From Sphingobium indicum B90A (lineage in GTDB: Bacteria; Pseudomonadota; Alphaproteobacteria; Sphingomonadales; Sphingomonadaceae), in the NCBI RefSeq assembly GCF_000264945.2, contig NZ_CP013070.1, forward strand, positions 1,364,001 to 1,428,000: DNA of 64,000 nucleotides. Reading direction: 5' to 3'. Positions 37,333 to 46,485 of this stretch are shown one piece after another. The notes beneath the pieces were generated by a model. It did not search any database. It was given only the letters and a program-made list of their open reading frames with translations, and was not told the origin of the DNA. Within the stretch, counting starts at the first letter, position 1; every line of letters begins with the position of its first letter. Both the position numbers and the translations under genes were made by a program.

Positions 37333-38139
37333 CTAATCTCCCTTGAAGTTCGGCGTCCGGCGCTCGAAAAAGGCGTCTATCGCCTCGTCATGATCCGCCG
37401 TCGCATGGGCCAGCGCCTGCATCGCGCCCGCCATTTCCATGATCTGGTTCAATTCCGCCGTCTGCGCGGCGCGCAGCAGCCGCTTGGTCATGCGCGTCGC
37501 GTGCGGCGGATTGGCGGCGATCTTGTCCGCCACGGCCCGCGCCGCCGCCAGCAGGTCGGCGTCCGGCACCACCTCGCTCACCAGCCCGATGCGCAGCGCC
37601 TCCTGCGCGTCGATGGTCTCGCCGGTCAGCGCCAGTTCGGTCGCCTTGGAAAAGCCGACGATGCGCGGCAGCAGCCAGGCCCCGCCATCGCCCGACACGA
37701 TGCCCAGCTTCACGAAGGACTCGGCGAATTTGGCCGATTCCGCCGCGATCCTGACGTCGCACATCAACGTCAGGTCGCAGCCAGCGCCGATAGCGGGGCC
37801 ATTGACCGCCGCGATCACCGGCAATTCCAAAGCCTGGAACAGCAAAGGCAATCGCTGGATTCCCGCCCGGTAATTGCGCCGCGTCTGCGCAGGCAGCCCC
37901 GCCCGCAACCCGCCCGCATCAGGCCGCATCGCATTCAGGTCGCCGCCGGAGGAAAAGGCGCTCCCCGCCCCGGTCAGGATCGCGACGCGGATCGACAAAT
38001 CCCGCTCCGCCTCCTCGAACACAGCGCAGAGCGCATCGACCATCGCCGGATCGGAGATCGGATTGCGCCGGTCCGGCATGTTGAGCGTGACCGTCAACAC
38101 GGCCCCGTCGCGGCTGGTCAGGACGGGAGCGCTGCTCAT
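37333..38139 (-). CDS. Enoyl-CoA hydratase/isomerase family protein
   Basis: Crotonase-fold protein of 268 residues. Oxyanion-hole motifs SSGGDLNAM (63-71) and NGPAIGAGCDLTLMCD (113-128), then the active-site region KLGIVSGDGGAWLLPR with an acidic D151. Probably acts on a CoA thioester in beta-oxidation-like degradation. It lies between fabD (8 bases upstream) and fabG, so it is co-transcribed with fatty acid synthesis genes, an unusual location for a CoA-type enzyme. Start MSSAPVLTSRDGAV at 38139; a longer frame overlaps fabD. Confidence 0.88.
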   Translation of the reverse strand: MSSAPVLTSRDGAVLTVTLNMPDRRNPISDPAMVDALCAVFEEAERDLSIRVAILTGAGSAFSSGGDLNAMRPDAGGLRAGLPAQTRRNYRAGIQRLPLLFQALELPVIAAVNGPAIGAGCDLTLMCDVRIAAESAKFAESFVKLGIVSGDGGAWLLPRIVGFSKATELALTGETIDAQEALRIGLVSEVVPDADLLAAARAVADKIAANPPHATRMTKRLLRAAQTAELNQIMEMAGAMQALAHATADHDEAIDAFFERRTPNFKGD

Positions 38140-38147
38140 GCCGCCGG

Positions 38148-39083
38148 TCACAGCGCGCCCAGCGCGGCCTCTATATCGTCCATCGTCACGATGCTGCGCA
38201 CGGTGGCGTCGGGCGCGATGCGCTTGACCATCGGTCCCAGCACCTTGCCGCCCAGTTCGACGAATTCGGTCACGCCCGCGTCCCACATCGCCGCGACGGA
38301 TTCGCGCCAGCGGACCCGGCCCGTCACCTGCTCCACCAGCCGCAGCTTGATCTCTTCCGGATCGGCAATCGCGCTCGCCAGCACATTGGCATAGACCGGC
38401 AGCAGCGGCGTGCCGATCGCCGCCTTGCCCAGCGCTTCCTCCATCGCCTCGGCGGCGGGCTGCATCAGCGGGCAGTGGAAGGGCGCCGACACCGGCAGCA
38501 GCACGCCGCGCTTGATGCCATGGTCCTTGACCAGCGCCACCGCGCGCTCGATGGCCCCGCGATGCCCAGAAATCACCACCTGGGTCGGGTCATTGTCGTT
38601 GGCGACGGTGCACACCTCGCCCTCGGCGGCAGCGTCGGCCAGTGCCTGCGCCTTTTCGATATCCGCGCCCAGCAGAGCCGCCATCGCGCCTTCGCCCACC
38701 GGCACGGCGGCCTGCATCGCCCGCCCGCGCAGCTTCAGCAGCTTCGCCGTGGTGCCGATGTCGAACGCCTCCGCCGCGCAGAGCGCGCTATATTCGCCAA
38801 GGCTGTGCCCGGCGACATAATCGCCCTTTTCCGCCAGCGAAAAACCGCCCTCCCTCTGCATCACGCGCAGGGTCGCCAGCGCATTGGCCATGATCGCGGG
38901 CTGGGCATTCTCCGTCAGCGTCAGGTCGCTTTCCGGCCCCTCCACCATGATGCGGAACAGATGCTGCGACAGGGCGTCGTCGACCTCCTGAAACAGCTCC
39001 TTCGCGGCCGGGCTGGCGTCGGCCAACGCCTTGCCCATGCCCACCGACTGGCTGCCCTGCCCCGGAAAAAGAAATGCCCTCAT
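38148..39083 (-). CDS. fabD: Malonyl-CoA:ACP transacylase
   Basis: Loads malonyl units onto ACP. 311 residues. GQGSQSVGMGK near the start, nucleophile S94 in GHSLGEYSAL, and catalytic His in SAPFHCPLM (about 203); later VEQVTGRVRWRESVAAM. Two adjacent ATG codons (39086 and 39083); the second has better spacing (six bases) to AAGG. First gene of the fab cluster, divergent from the efflux operon. Confidence 0.97.
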   Translation of the reverse strand: MRAFLFPGQGSQSVGMGKALADASPAAKELFQEVDDALSQHLFRIMVEGPESDLTLTENAQPAIMANALATLRVMQREGGFSLAEKGDYVAGHSLGEYSALCAAEAFDIGTTAKLLKLRGRAMQAAVPVGEGAMAALLGADIEKAQALADAAAEGEVCTVANDNDPTQVVISGHRGAIERAVALVKDHGIKRGVLLPVSAPFHCPLMQPAAEAMEEALGKAAIGTPLLPVYANVLASAIADPEEIKLRLVEQVTGRVRWRESVAAMWDAGVTEFVELGGKVLGPMVKRIAPDATVRSIVTMDDIEAALGAL

Positions 39084-39211
39084 CATCCACCTTCTGACCT
39101 GCGCGCCCCTGCAAAAGCGCAATTTTTCAAAGCCGTTACACTTTGAGACACAAATGCCGTTGAGGCGCCCGGCCCATTTCGGCAGTTCTCGCTGGAGGAC
39201 CGCCTTTAACG

Positions 39212-40681
39212 ATGACGGAGTATAAGGAAAAGGTGCGATATCGCTTTGGATGGATCACGGGAACCGCGTTGGTCCTGTCGGGCTGCGCGGCCGGCCCCGA
39301 TTATCGCGCCCCCGCCCCCGCAGCGCTCGGCGTGCCGGCGGCCTATATCCAGGGCGCCGGCGCTCCGCTGGACGAGGCGGAACTGGCCGCCTGGTGGACG
39401 CGGCTCGACGATCCGGCGCTGAGCGGCCTCATCGACCGGGCCATCGCCCATAATCTGGACATCGTGCAGGCGCAGGCGCGCCTTCGCCAGGCGCGGGAAT
39501 CGCTGCGGCAGGCAAGGGCCGCCTTCCTGCCGCAGGTGAACGGATCGGCCAGCGGCGGGCGCAACTACAGCAGCCGGGATGCGGGCGGCCGGCTGGACCC
39601 CAGCGGCAATCCGATCGGCGGCGGCGGCTCCAACTGGTCGAGCAGCTATTCGGTGGGCGCCAATGCAAGCTGGCAGGTCGACCTGTTCGGCGAGCTTTCC
39701 CGTTCGGCGGAGGCTGCGCGGGCCGATCTTGCCGCTTCCGGATACGACCTCGCCAATGTGCGTGCGACGATCGTCTCCGAACTCGTCACCAACTATGTGC
39801 AGGCGCGCCTGGCGCAGGAGCAGTTGCGCATCGCGCGCGAGACGCAGGCGATCCAGCAGGACAATTACAATATCGCCAGCTGGCGGCTTCAGGCGGGCCT
39901 GGTTTCCTCGCTGGACGCAGAGCAGGCGCGGGCGCAACTGGCGCAGACCAACGCGACCGTGCCCCAGCTTGAGGCGAGCCTTCGGGGCAGCCTCAACCGC
40001 ATCGCAGTGCTGACGGGGCAGGCGCCCGGCGAAGCGACCCGGAGCCTTGAAACCCCCGCCCCGATCCCCGCCGCGCCCGCGCAGATCGCCACCGGCATCC
40101 CCGCCGACACGCTGCGCCAGCGGCCGGACGTGCGCTCGGCCGAACGGGCGCTGGCCGCCGCAACGGCGCGCATCGGCGTGGCGCAGGCGCAGCTTTATCC
40201 CTCATTGGGCATCAGCGGCAATATCGGCACGACCTCCAACAGCTTCAAAGACCTGTTCAGCCTGGTCACCGGCGGCGTCTTCGCCAATGTGGCGCAGGTC
40301 ATCTTCGACGGCGGACGCCTCGCCTCGCAGGTCCGTTCGCAACGGGCGGCGACCGACGCCGCCTTCGCCGCCTACAAGCAGGCGGTGCTGTCCGCTCTGG
40401 AGGATGTGGAGAATGCCATGGTGTCGCTGTCGAGCGCCCGCGCCCGCAAGGCGGAGTTCGCGACCGCCTATGAAGCGTCGAACAACGCCGCGATCCTGGC
40501 GCGCAGCCAGTATCAGGCGGGCCTGATCGATTTCCAGACGCTTTCCCAGAGCGAGAACAGCCTTTTGAATGCGCGCAACAGCCTTGCCGGCGCGCAATCC
40601 GACGAAGTCCTTGGCCTGGCCCAGCTCTACAATGCGCTGGGCGGCGGCTGGCAGAATATGGAAAACCGTCCCAATGACTAA
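39212..40681 (+). CDS. NodT-family outer-membrane efflux lipoprotein
   Basis: TolC-like outer-membrane channel of 489 residues. Lipobox VLSGC (C25), then the conserved start AGPDYRAPAP and two repeated OEP domains: helices LIDRAIAHNLDIVQAQARLR, ANASWQVDLFGELSRSAEAA, and IPADTLRQRPDVRSAERALA, then YPSLGISGNIG. A trimeric export duct is expected. The stop overlaps the start of the MacA-like gene by 8 bases, so they form one operon. Substrate unknown. Confidence 0.93.
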   Translation: MTEYKEKVRYRFGWITGTALVLSGCAAGPDYRAPAPAALGVPAAYIQGAGAPLDEAELAAWWTRLDDPALSGLIDRAIAHNLDIVQAQARLRQARESLRQARAAFLPQVNGSASGGRNYSSRDAGGRLDPSGNPIGGGGSNWSSSYSVGANASWQVDLFGELSRSAEAARADLAASGYDLANVRATIVSELVTNYVQARLAQEQLRIARETQAIQQDNYNIASWRLQAGLVSSLDAEQARAQLAQTNATVPQLEASLRGSLNRIAVLTGQAPGEATRSLETPAPIPAAPAQIATGIPADTLRQRPDVRSAERALAAATARIGVAQAQLYPSLGISGNIGTTSNSFKDLFSLVTGGVFANVAQVIFDGGRLASQVRSQRAATDAAFAAYKQAVLSALEDVENAMVSLSSARARKAEFATAYEASNNAAILARSQYQAGLIDFQTLSQSENSLLNARNSLAGAQSDEVLGLAQLYNALGGGWQNMENRPND

Positions 40682-42188
40682 CGATGCGACCAGCGATCAG
40701 GGCCTGAACGACTTTCTGGGGGAGCGGCCCGAAAGGCCGTGGCGCAAATGGGCGGTCCGGGGCGCGGTCGGCGTCGCCCTGCTGATCCTCGTCCTGCTGC
40801 TTGCCCGCTGCTTTTCGGGGGACGACAAGCCCAATTACGCGACGCGGGAAGTGCGCAAGGGCGACCTCACCGTCTCCGTATCCGCCACCGGCAATCTGAA
40901 GCCCATCAACCAGGTCGATGTCGGTTCAGAACAGTCGGGCAAGATCACGGCGGTCCATGTCGATGTGAACGACCGCGTGACCAGGGGGCAGAAGCTGGCC
41001 GAACTCGACACCCGGCGGCTGGTGGACACGATCAACCAGAACCGGGCGCAGCTTGCCTCCTCGCAGGCTGGCGTTGCACAGGCGGAGGCGCAGGCGGCGC
41101 TGGCCAAGGCGACGCTCGACCGCCAGCTCAACGTGTTCAAGCTCTCCGGCGGGCGCGTTCCCGCCAGGACGGAACTGGATGCCGCCCGCGCCGACTACAG
41201 TTCCGCCCTCGCCAACCTCCGCTCGGCGCAGGCGCAGGTTCGCGTTTCGCAGGCGCAGCTTTCCACGGCGCAGACCAATCTTTCCATCGCCCAGATCGTC
41301 TCGCCCGTGACCGGCGTCGTCCTGTCCCGCGACATAGAGCCGGGACAAACCGTCGCCGCCTCGCTGAACGCGCCGGTCCTTTTCACCATCGCCGAAGACC
41401 TGACCCAGATGGAGGTGGAGGTTTCGGTCGACGAAGCGGATGTCGGACAGGTGAAGGAAGGCCAGAGCGCCAATTTCTCCGTCGACGCCTTCCCCGGCCG
41501 CACCTTTCCGGCGCGGGTGACGCGGGTCAATGTCGGCTCCAACAGCGCCAGCGCCAGTTCCTCCTCCTCATCGGGCAGCAGCGCGGCCAGCAGCACGACG
41601 GGCACCGTCGTCGCCTATACGGCGGTGCTGTCGGTGGACAACAAGGACGAGATATTGCGCCCCGGCATGACCGCGACCGCCGACATCGTGACGCAGGAAC
41701 TGCATGACGTGCTGCTCGTCCCCAACAGCGCGCTTCGCTTCAAGCCCAGCGCGGGCAACCAGGGCGGCGGCATCACCAGCCAGATCGTCCCCGGCCCCCG
41801 CCGTTTCCGCCGGGGCGGCGCGAACCGGCAGGTCAGCTTCGGCATCGGCAGCAGCCAGACCGTCTACGTCGTGGGCGAGGACGGCAATCCCAGGGCAGTG
41901 CAGGTGACCGTCGGCGCCAGCGACGGCGCGCGCACGGTCATCACCGGCGGCGGCCTCAAGCCCGGCATGCGCGTCATCACCGGGCAACTTGCCGCCGGCC
42001 AGCAGGCTCCGGCGGAGGACCAGGCCGATGGCGGTTCGCGGGGCGGCGGACCGCGTGACCGCAACCGCAGGCCGGAAGGCGACCGCTCCACCGACGGCAG
42101 CCCGGCGACCGTCGGCAAGCTCGGCAATTCGGGCGGCGGGAAGGCGGAAACAGCGCCGGTCCGCACCGGCCGCCAGAGCGGAAGCTGA
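40674..42188 (+). CDS. macA: MacA-like periplasmic adaptor (membrane fusion protein)
   Basis: Adaptor of 504 residues linking the inner-membrane ABC pump to the outer-membrane channel. One N-terminal span (about 29-47), then a barrel-sandwich/lipoyl region (VSATGNLKPINQVDVGSEQS, VTRGQKLAELDTRRLV), a long coiled-coil hairpin (about 120-200), and a beta-barrel domain (EVEVSVDEADVGQVKEGQSA). Odd features: a Ser-rich insertion (SASASSSSSSGSSAAS, about 284-300) and a basic, Gly-rich C-terminal tail. Overlaps nodT and precedes the ABC genes. Confidence 0.92.
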   Translation: MTNDATSDQGLNDFLGERPERPWRKWAVRGAVGVALLILVLLLARCFSGDDKPNYATREVRKGDLTVSVSATGNLKPINQVDVGSEQSGKITAVHVDVNDRVTRGQKLAELDTRRLVDTINQNRAQLASSQAGVAQAEAQAALAKATLDRQLNVFKLSGGRVPARTELDAARADYSSALANLRSAQAQVRVSQAQLSTAQTNLSIAQIVSPVTGVVLSRDIEPGQTVAASLNAPVLFTIAEDLTQMEVEVSVDEADVGQVKEGQSANFSVDAFPGRTFPARVTRVNVGSNSASASSSSSSGSSAASSTTGTVVAYTAVLSVDNKDEILRPGMTATADIVTQELHDVLLVPNSALRFKPSAGNQGGGITSQIVPGPRRFRRGGANRQVSFGIGSSQTVYVVGEDGNPRAVQVTVGASDGARTVITGGGLKPGMRVITGQLAAGQQAPAEDQADGGSRGGGPRDRNRRPEGDRSTDGSPATVGKLGNSGGGKAETAPVRTGRQSGS

Positions 42189-42193
42189 CGCGC

Positions 42194-42895
42194 ATGGCGG
42201 CCGATCCGATCATCTCCCTGCGCGGCGTCACCAAGGTCTATGGTGCCGGCCCGACCGCCTTTCAGGCGCTGAAGGGCATCGATCTCGACATTGCGCAGGG
42301 CGATTTCGTGGCGGTCATGGGGCCTTCCGGCTCCGGCAAGTCGACGACGATGAACATATTGGGCTGCCTCGACGTGCCCACGGGCGGGGAGTTCCTGTTC
42401 AAGGGGCGGCATGTCGAAACGCTCGACCGCGACCAGCGCGCCCTGCTGCGCCGCCGCTATCTGGGCTTCGTGTTCCAGGGGTTCAACCTGTTGTCCCGCA
42501 CCACGGCGCTGGAGAATGTCGAGTTGCCCCTGCTCTATCGCGGCGAGGACAAGAAGACCCGATATGAGGCCGGCATGGCCGCGCTGGACAAGGTCGGCCT
42601 GAAGGACTGGTGGGACCACACGCCCGCCGAACTGTCCGGCGGGCAGCAGCAGCGCGTCGCCATCGCCCGCGCCATCGTGACCCAGCCCGACGTGCTGCTG
42701 GCGGACGAGCCGACCGGCAACCTCGATTCCGAAAGATCGGTGGAGATCATGGAACTGCTGACCGACCTCAACCGCAATGGCGGCATCAACGTGCTGATGG
42801 TGACGCATGAGCCGGACATGGCCGCCTTTGCGCGGACCATCGTGCATTTCAAGGACGGGCTGGTGGAGCGGGTCGAGCAGGGGGTGACGGCGTGA
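42194..42895 (+). CDS. macB: MacB-type ABC transporter ATPase
   Basis: ATP-binding subunit of 233 residues for a MacAB/LolD-like efflux pump. Walker A GPSGSGKST (43-51), Q loop FVFQGFNLL, signature AELSGGQQQRVAIAR, Walker B VLLADEPTGNLDS, and switch His in VTHEPD. In canonical MacB this domain is fused to the permease; here they are separate polypeptides. Starts 5 bases after the adaptor gene. Confidence 0.94.
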   Translation: MAADPIISLRGVTKVYGAGPTAFQALKGIDLDIAQGDFVAVMGPSGSGKSTTMNILGCLDVPTGGEFLFKGRHVETLDRDQRALLRRRYLGFVFQGFNLLSRTTALENVELPLLYRGEDKKTRYEAGMAALDKVGLKDWWDHTPAELSGGQQQRVAIARAIVTQPDVLLADEPTGNLDSERSVEIMELLTDLNRNGGINVLMVTHEPDMAAFARTIVHFKDGLVERVEQGVTA

Positions 42896-42914
42896 TGGCG
42901 ATACCCTCCCCCGT

Positions 42915-42940
42915 CAATCCCGCGAAGGCGGGAATGAACG
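42915..42940. repeat. Short palindrome inside the efflux operon
   Basis: GTCAATCCCGCGAAGGCGGG followed by AATGA: a hairpin TCCCGC-GAAG-GCGGGA in the 61-base gap between the ATPase and permease genes. It resembles a reduced form of the dispersed palindromes of this genome. Confidence 0.55.
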
Positions 42941-42956
42941 AAGGCGCGCGCGAAAG

Positions 42957-44162
42957 ATGCTAGGCACCACCGTCATCCTCGCCTTCCGGGCGATCAACCG
43001 GCACAAGCTGCGCAGCTTCCTCACCACGCTGGGTATCATCATCGGCGTGGCGGCGGTCGTCACCATGGTCACGCTGGGCAATGGCGCGACCGCCGCCGTG
43101 CGCGAGCAGATCAGCTCGCTCGGCGCCAATGTGCTGCAACTCCGCCCCGGCCAGGGTTTCGGCCGGGGCGGCGGCGGCCCGCGCCCGCCCGACTTCAAGC
43201 CCGCCGACCTGACCGCCATCGAAAACCAGCTTACCGGCGTCCGCGCCGTGGCGCCGATGGTGCAATCCAGCGGCACGGCCATTTACGAAGGCAGCAACTG
43301 GTCCACCACCGTCTACGGCACCACCGCCGCCTATTTCGAGGTGCAAAGCTGGAAGGCCGATACCGGCCGCCTTTTCATGCCGGAGGAGGAGGAGGCGGGA
43401 AAACCCGTCTGCATCATCGGCAATACGGTGCGCACCAACCTGTTCCAGAGCAATGACCCGGTCGGCAAGCGCATACGCATCAAGGGCGTATCCTGCCAGG
43501 TGATCGGCGCGCTCGCCACGCGGGGCCAGGGCGGATTCGGGGATCAGGACGATGTCGTCGTCATGCCGATCAAGTTCGTCCAGCGCCGCTTCACCGGCGA
43601 CCGCGACATCAGCCAGATCATGGTCGCGGTGGACGACGCCTACGACACCAGCGCGGTCCAGGCCAGCCTGGAGGAACTGATGCGCGAACGCCGCAAGGTG
43701 AAGCCGGGCGCGGAGGACAATTTCAACGTCTTCGACACCAAGCAGATCAGCGACACGCTGACCGGCACCACCACCATATTGACGCAGATCGTGGCGGCGG
43801 TGGCGGCGATTTCCCTGCTGGTCGGCGGCATCGGCATCATGAACATCATGCTGGTTTCGGTAACGGAGCGCACGCGGGAGATCGGCATCCGCCTCGCCAT
43901 CGGCGCGGTCGCGCGCGAAGTGCTGATGCAGTTCCTGGTCGAGGCCATCGTGCTGTCCTGCCTGGGCGGGCTGATCGGCCTGTTCCTGGCGCTGGTCGCG
44001 TCGGTCGCGATCGCGCCGCTGATGCAGGTGCCCTTCATCTTCGACGTGAAGGTGAATGTGATCGCCTTCCTCTTTTCGGCCGCCATCGGGGTGGTCTTCG
44101 GCTATTTCCCGGCCCGACGCGCCGCCGCGCTCAACCCCATCGACGCCCTGCGCCACGAATGA
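42957..44162 (+). CDS. MacB-type ABC transporter permease
   Basis: Inner-membrane FtsX/MacB permease of 401 residues. First span in LRSFLTTLGIIIGVAAVVTM, large MacB_PCD periplasmic domain (about 45-280; Gly/Pro-rich RPGQGFGRGGGGPRPP), then three C-terminal spans starting around VAAVAAISLLVGGIGIMNIM, with the FtsX signature VTERTREIGIRLAIGAV. Ends NPIDALRHE, typical for MacB. Works with the ATPase, adaptor and NodT-type channel as a tripartite exporter. Confidence 0.94.
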   Translation: MLGTTVILAFRAINRHKLRSFLTTLGIIIGVAAVVTMVTLGNGATAAVREQISSLGANVLQLRPGQGFGRGGGGPRPPDFKPADLTAIENQLTGVRAVAPMVQSSGTAIYEGSNWSTTVYGTTAAYFEVQSWKADTGRLFMPEEEEAGKPVCIIGNTVRTNLFQSNDPVGKRIRIKGVSCQVIGALATRGQGGFGDQDDVVVMPIKFVQRRFTGDRDISQIMVAVDDAYDTSAVQASLEELMRERRKVKPGAEDNFNVFDTKQISDTLTGTTTILTQIVAAVAAISLLVGGIGIMNIMLVSVTERTREIGIRLAIGAVAREVLMQFLVEAIVLSCLGGLIGLFLALVASVAIAPLMQVPFIFDVKVNVIAFLFSAAIGVVFGYFPARRAAALNPIDALRHE

Positions 44163-44352
44163 CGGCGGACCGAAAGTTCCTTCAAGCCCTTGAAAGGCGG
44201 TCTTTTCTGAACCGATATTCAGACTAATTCCGCTTCTGTTACAATTTTCGACAATCCTTGGGCATGGTCGGCACAGGCCTGCGACAAATGGCTCCTAATT
44301 CTGTCTTCAACGCCGGGAGAGCCGGCCGGAGCAAGAAAGAAGGAGCAAGATC

Positions 44353-44712
44353 ATGTTCAAGAAGATTCTGATGGGCCTGGCCGCCACCGCCATGACCGCC
44401 AGCCCGATGGTCGCCTCGCAGGCGCAGGCCGCGCATCAGCGTGAAGTCCGCCAGGTCGTGAAGCACGGCCCCCACGGCCGCACCGTCACCCGGACCACGG
44501 TGGTCCGCAAGGACAATCATCGCCGCTGGGCCAAGGGGCAGCGATTCGACCGTCGCTATGCGACCAACTATCGCGTGATCGACAATTATCGCGGCTATCG
44601 CCTGAACGCCCCGCCGCGCGGTTACCGCTGGGTCCGCTCCGGCAATGACGCGGTCCTGATCGCCATCACCAGCGGCATCATCGGCACGGTCGTCGCAGGC
44701 GCCCTCCGCTAA
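44353..44712 (+). CDS. RcnB-like periplasmic protein
   Basis: Small secreted basic protein of 119 residues. Signal peptide to about residue 26 (ILMGLAATAMTASPMVAS..AQA), then an Arg/His-rich body, and a C-terminal RcnB-like signature RLNAPPRGYRWVRSGNDAVL followed by a hydrophobic end (IAITSGIIGTVVAGAL). RcnB in E. coli influences nickel/cobalt homeostasis; in sphingomonads these proteins are numerous and of unknown role. AGGAG lies about nine bases before the ATG. Ends in a strong terminator. Confidence 0.82.
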   Translation: MFKKILMGLAATAMTASPMVASQAQAAHQREVRQVVKHGPHGRTVTRTTVVRKDNHRRWAKGQRFDRRYATNYRVIDNYRGYRLNAPPRGYRWVRSGNDAVLIAITSGIIGTVVAGALR

Positions 44713-44730
44713 GCCGGCCATATCGGCCGG

Positions 44731-44762
44731 AACGCTCCGGAGCCACGCTCCGGGGCGTTTTT
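44731..44762 (+). terminator. Terminator downstream of the rcnB-like gene
   Basis: ACGCTCCGGAG-CCAC-GCTCCGGGGCGT followed by TTTTT. Its T-tract touches the stop codon of the convergent GntP gene. Confidence 0.85.
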
Positions 44763-46165
44763 CATGTCAACCCCGTCAGATAATAGACCGCGATCACCAC
44801 GAACACGGTGAAGGTCTTGATCAGGGTCAGCGCGAAAATATCCTTATAGGCCTGCCGATGGGTCAGCCCCGTCACCGCCAGCAGGGTGATGATGGCCCCG
44901 TTATGCGGCAGGCTGTCCATGCCCCCGCTCGCCATGGAGGCCACCCGATGCAGCACCTCGCGCGGGATGCCCGCCGCGTCCCCCGCCGCCGCGAACTGCT
45001 CCGCCATAGCCGCCAGCGCTATCGACAGCCCGCCCGAAGCAGACCCCGTGATCCCGGCAAGCGACGTCACCGTGATCGCCTCATTGACCAACGGATCGGG
45101 CACGGCCCTCAGCGCCTCCTTCACCACCAGGAAACCCGGCAGCGCCGCGATCACCGCGCCGAAGCCATATTCGACCGCCGTATTCATCCCCGCCAGCAGG
45201 GCGCCGCCCACCGCCGCCTTCGACCCGTCGGCGAAGCGCCGCGCCACGGGGCGGAAGGCAAAGAGCAGGATCGTCCCGATGCCCAGCAGCAAGGCGCCCT
45301 CCACGGCCCAGAGCGCAGCGACCTGCGCCACCTTCGCCGCGACCGGATCGGTCAAGCCGGGCAGCGACATGCTAACCTCCTCCCCCGCAGCCAGGCGCGG
45401 GATCAGCATGGTCAGCGCCAGATTGCCCAATCCCACCACCAGCAACGGCAGCAGGGCGACCAGCGGATGCACGGCCCGCCCGCCCATGTCCGCCGCCTCC
45501 GGTTCGTTCACCAGCGTCTCCGGCGCGCCATAGCCCTCCCCCGCCGCCCGCATCGCCCGCCGGCGCCAGCCCAGATAGGCAAGGCCCAGCCCCATGATGC
45601 AGGCCGATCCGATCAGCCCCAGCACCGGCGCCGCCCAGGCGGTCGTGCCGAAGAAGCTGGTGGGGATGATGTTCTGGATCTGCGGCGTCCCCGGCATCGC
45701 GTCCATGGTGAAGGTGATCGCCCCCAGGCCGATGGTCGCGGGCACCAGCCGCTTGGGGATGTCGCCCTGCCGGAACATCTCGGCGGCGAAGGGATAGACG
45801 GCGAACACCGCCACGAACACCGAAACCCCGCCATAGGTCAGCAGCGCGGTCACCAGCATGATCGCCGGGATCGCCCTCTGCGCCCCCACCAGCCCGATCA
45901 CAGCCGTCACGATGACACGCGAAAAGCCCGAAATCTCGATCAGCTTCCCGAACAGAGCGCCCAGCAGGAAGACCGGGAAATAGAGTTTCAGGAAGCTCCC
46001 CACCTTGTCCATGAACAGGCCGGAAAAGACCGCCGGCACCGCGGCCGGATCGGTCAGGAACACCGCCAGCATCGCCAGCAACGGCGCCATCACGATGACG
46101 CTCATCCCCCGATAGGCCGCGACCATCAGCAAAATCAGCGAAAGCGCCGCGATCCCGACCGCCAT
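44762..46165 (-). CDS. GntP family permease (gluconate/organic acid symporter-like)
   Basis: Inner-membrane transporter of 467 residues with about 12-14 hydrophobic spans. Family marks: FSGLFMDKVGSFLKLYFPVF, LTYGGVSVFVAVFAVYPFA, MDAMPGTPQIQNIIPTSFFG, and SGGLSIALAAMAEQFAAAG, and the late MASGGMDSLPHNGAIITLLA. Likely proton-coupled uptake of gluconate or a related hydroxy acid; substrate is not defined by sequence. ATG at 46165 has GGGGGAG at six bases; ATG at 46171 would put it directly on the Shine-Dalgarno. Alone in its transcription unit. Confidence 0.88.
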   Translation of the reverse strand: MAVGIAALSLILLMVAAYRGMSVIVMAPLLAMLAVFLTDPAAVPAVFSGLFMDKVGSFLKLYFPVFLLGALFGKLIEISGFSRVIVTAVIGLVGAQRAIPAIMLVTALLTYGGVSVFVAVFAVYPFAAEMFRQGDIPKRLVPATIGLGAITFTMDAMPGTPQIQNIIPTSFFGTTAWAAPVLGLIGSACIMGLGLAYLGWRRRAMRAAGEGYGAPETLVNEPEAADMGGRAVHPLVALLPLLVVGLGNLALTMLIPRLAAGEEVSMSLPGLTDPVAAKVAQVAALWAVEGALLLGIGTILLFAFRPVARRFADGSKAAVGGALLAGMNTAVEYGFGAVIAALPGFLVVKEALRAVPDPLVNEAITVTSLAGITGSASGGLSIALAAMAEQFAAAGDAAGIPREVLHRVASMASGGMDSLPHNGAIITLLAVTGLTHRQAYKDIFALTLIKTFTVFVVIAVYYLTGLT

Positions 46166-46189
46166 TACCATCTCCCCCAGAAATCACAT

Positions 46190-46300
46190 CCGTTCGCACT
46201 GAGCTTGTCGAAGTGCTTTCCTTACTTTTCCATGGATAGAAGGAAGTGGAAGGCGTCGACAAGCCTGTCCTGAGCCCGTCGAAGGGCTCAGCCCGAACGG
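46190..46300. repeat. Palindromic dispersed element, family 4, copy 2
   Basis: Left arm CCGTTCGCACTGAGCTTGTC GAAG, right arm GGGCTCAGCCCGAACGG with an extra inner copy (GTCCTGAGCCCGTCGAAG), so one side is partly duplicated. Lies between the GntP and rpsF genes. Confidence 0.8.
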
Positions 46301-46485
46301 AGGAGGGATTGGCTCAAACCCTTTCAACTCTTCCTTGCCTTTCCCCCGCATTTCCGCCATAGGCGCCGCTTCGCTTGGCCGGAGGTGACTCGCGGCCCTG
46401 CGAACGAATGCTTATGGACGACAGCCGGAGGGGCGTTCCGCATGGGGCGGGCGTCAGCGATCGGCCAACAGATGAGGCAATATCC
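46301..46485 (+). promoter_or_regulatory. 5' leader of the rpsF-rpsR-rplI operon
   Basis: About 185 bases before rpsF without a gene. It can fold GCGAACG (46396-46402) with CGTTCCGC (46433-46440), leaving an unpaired C in a CCG context on the 3' side. Many bacterial rpsF leaders carry an S6:S18-binding hairpin with a CCG bulge; the resemblance is loose. No promoter could be fixed with confidence. Confidence 0.3.
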
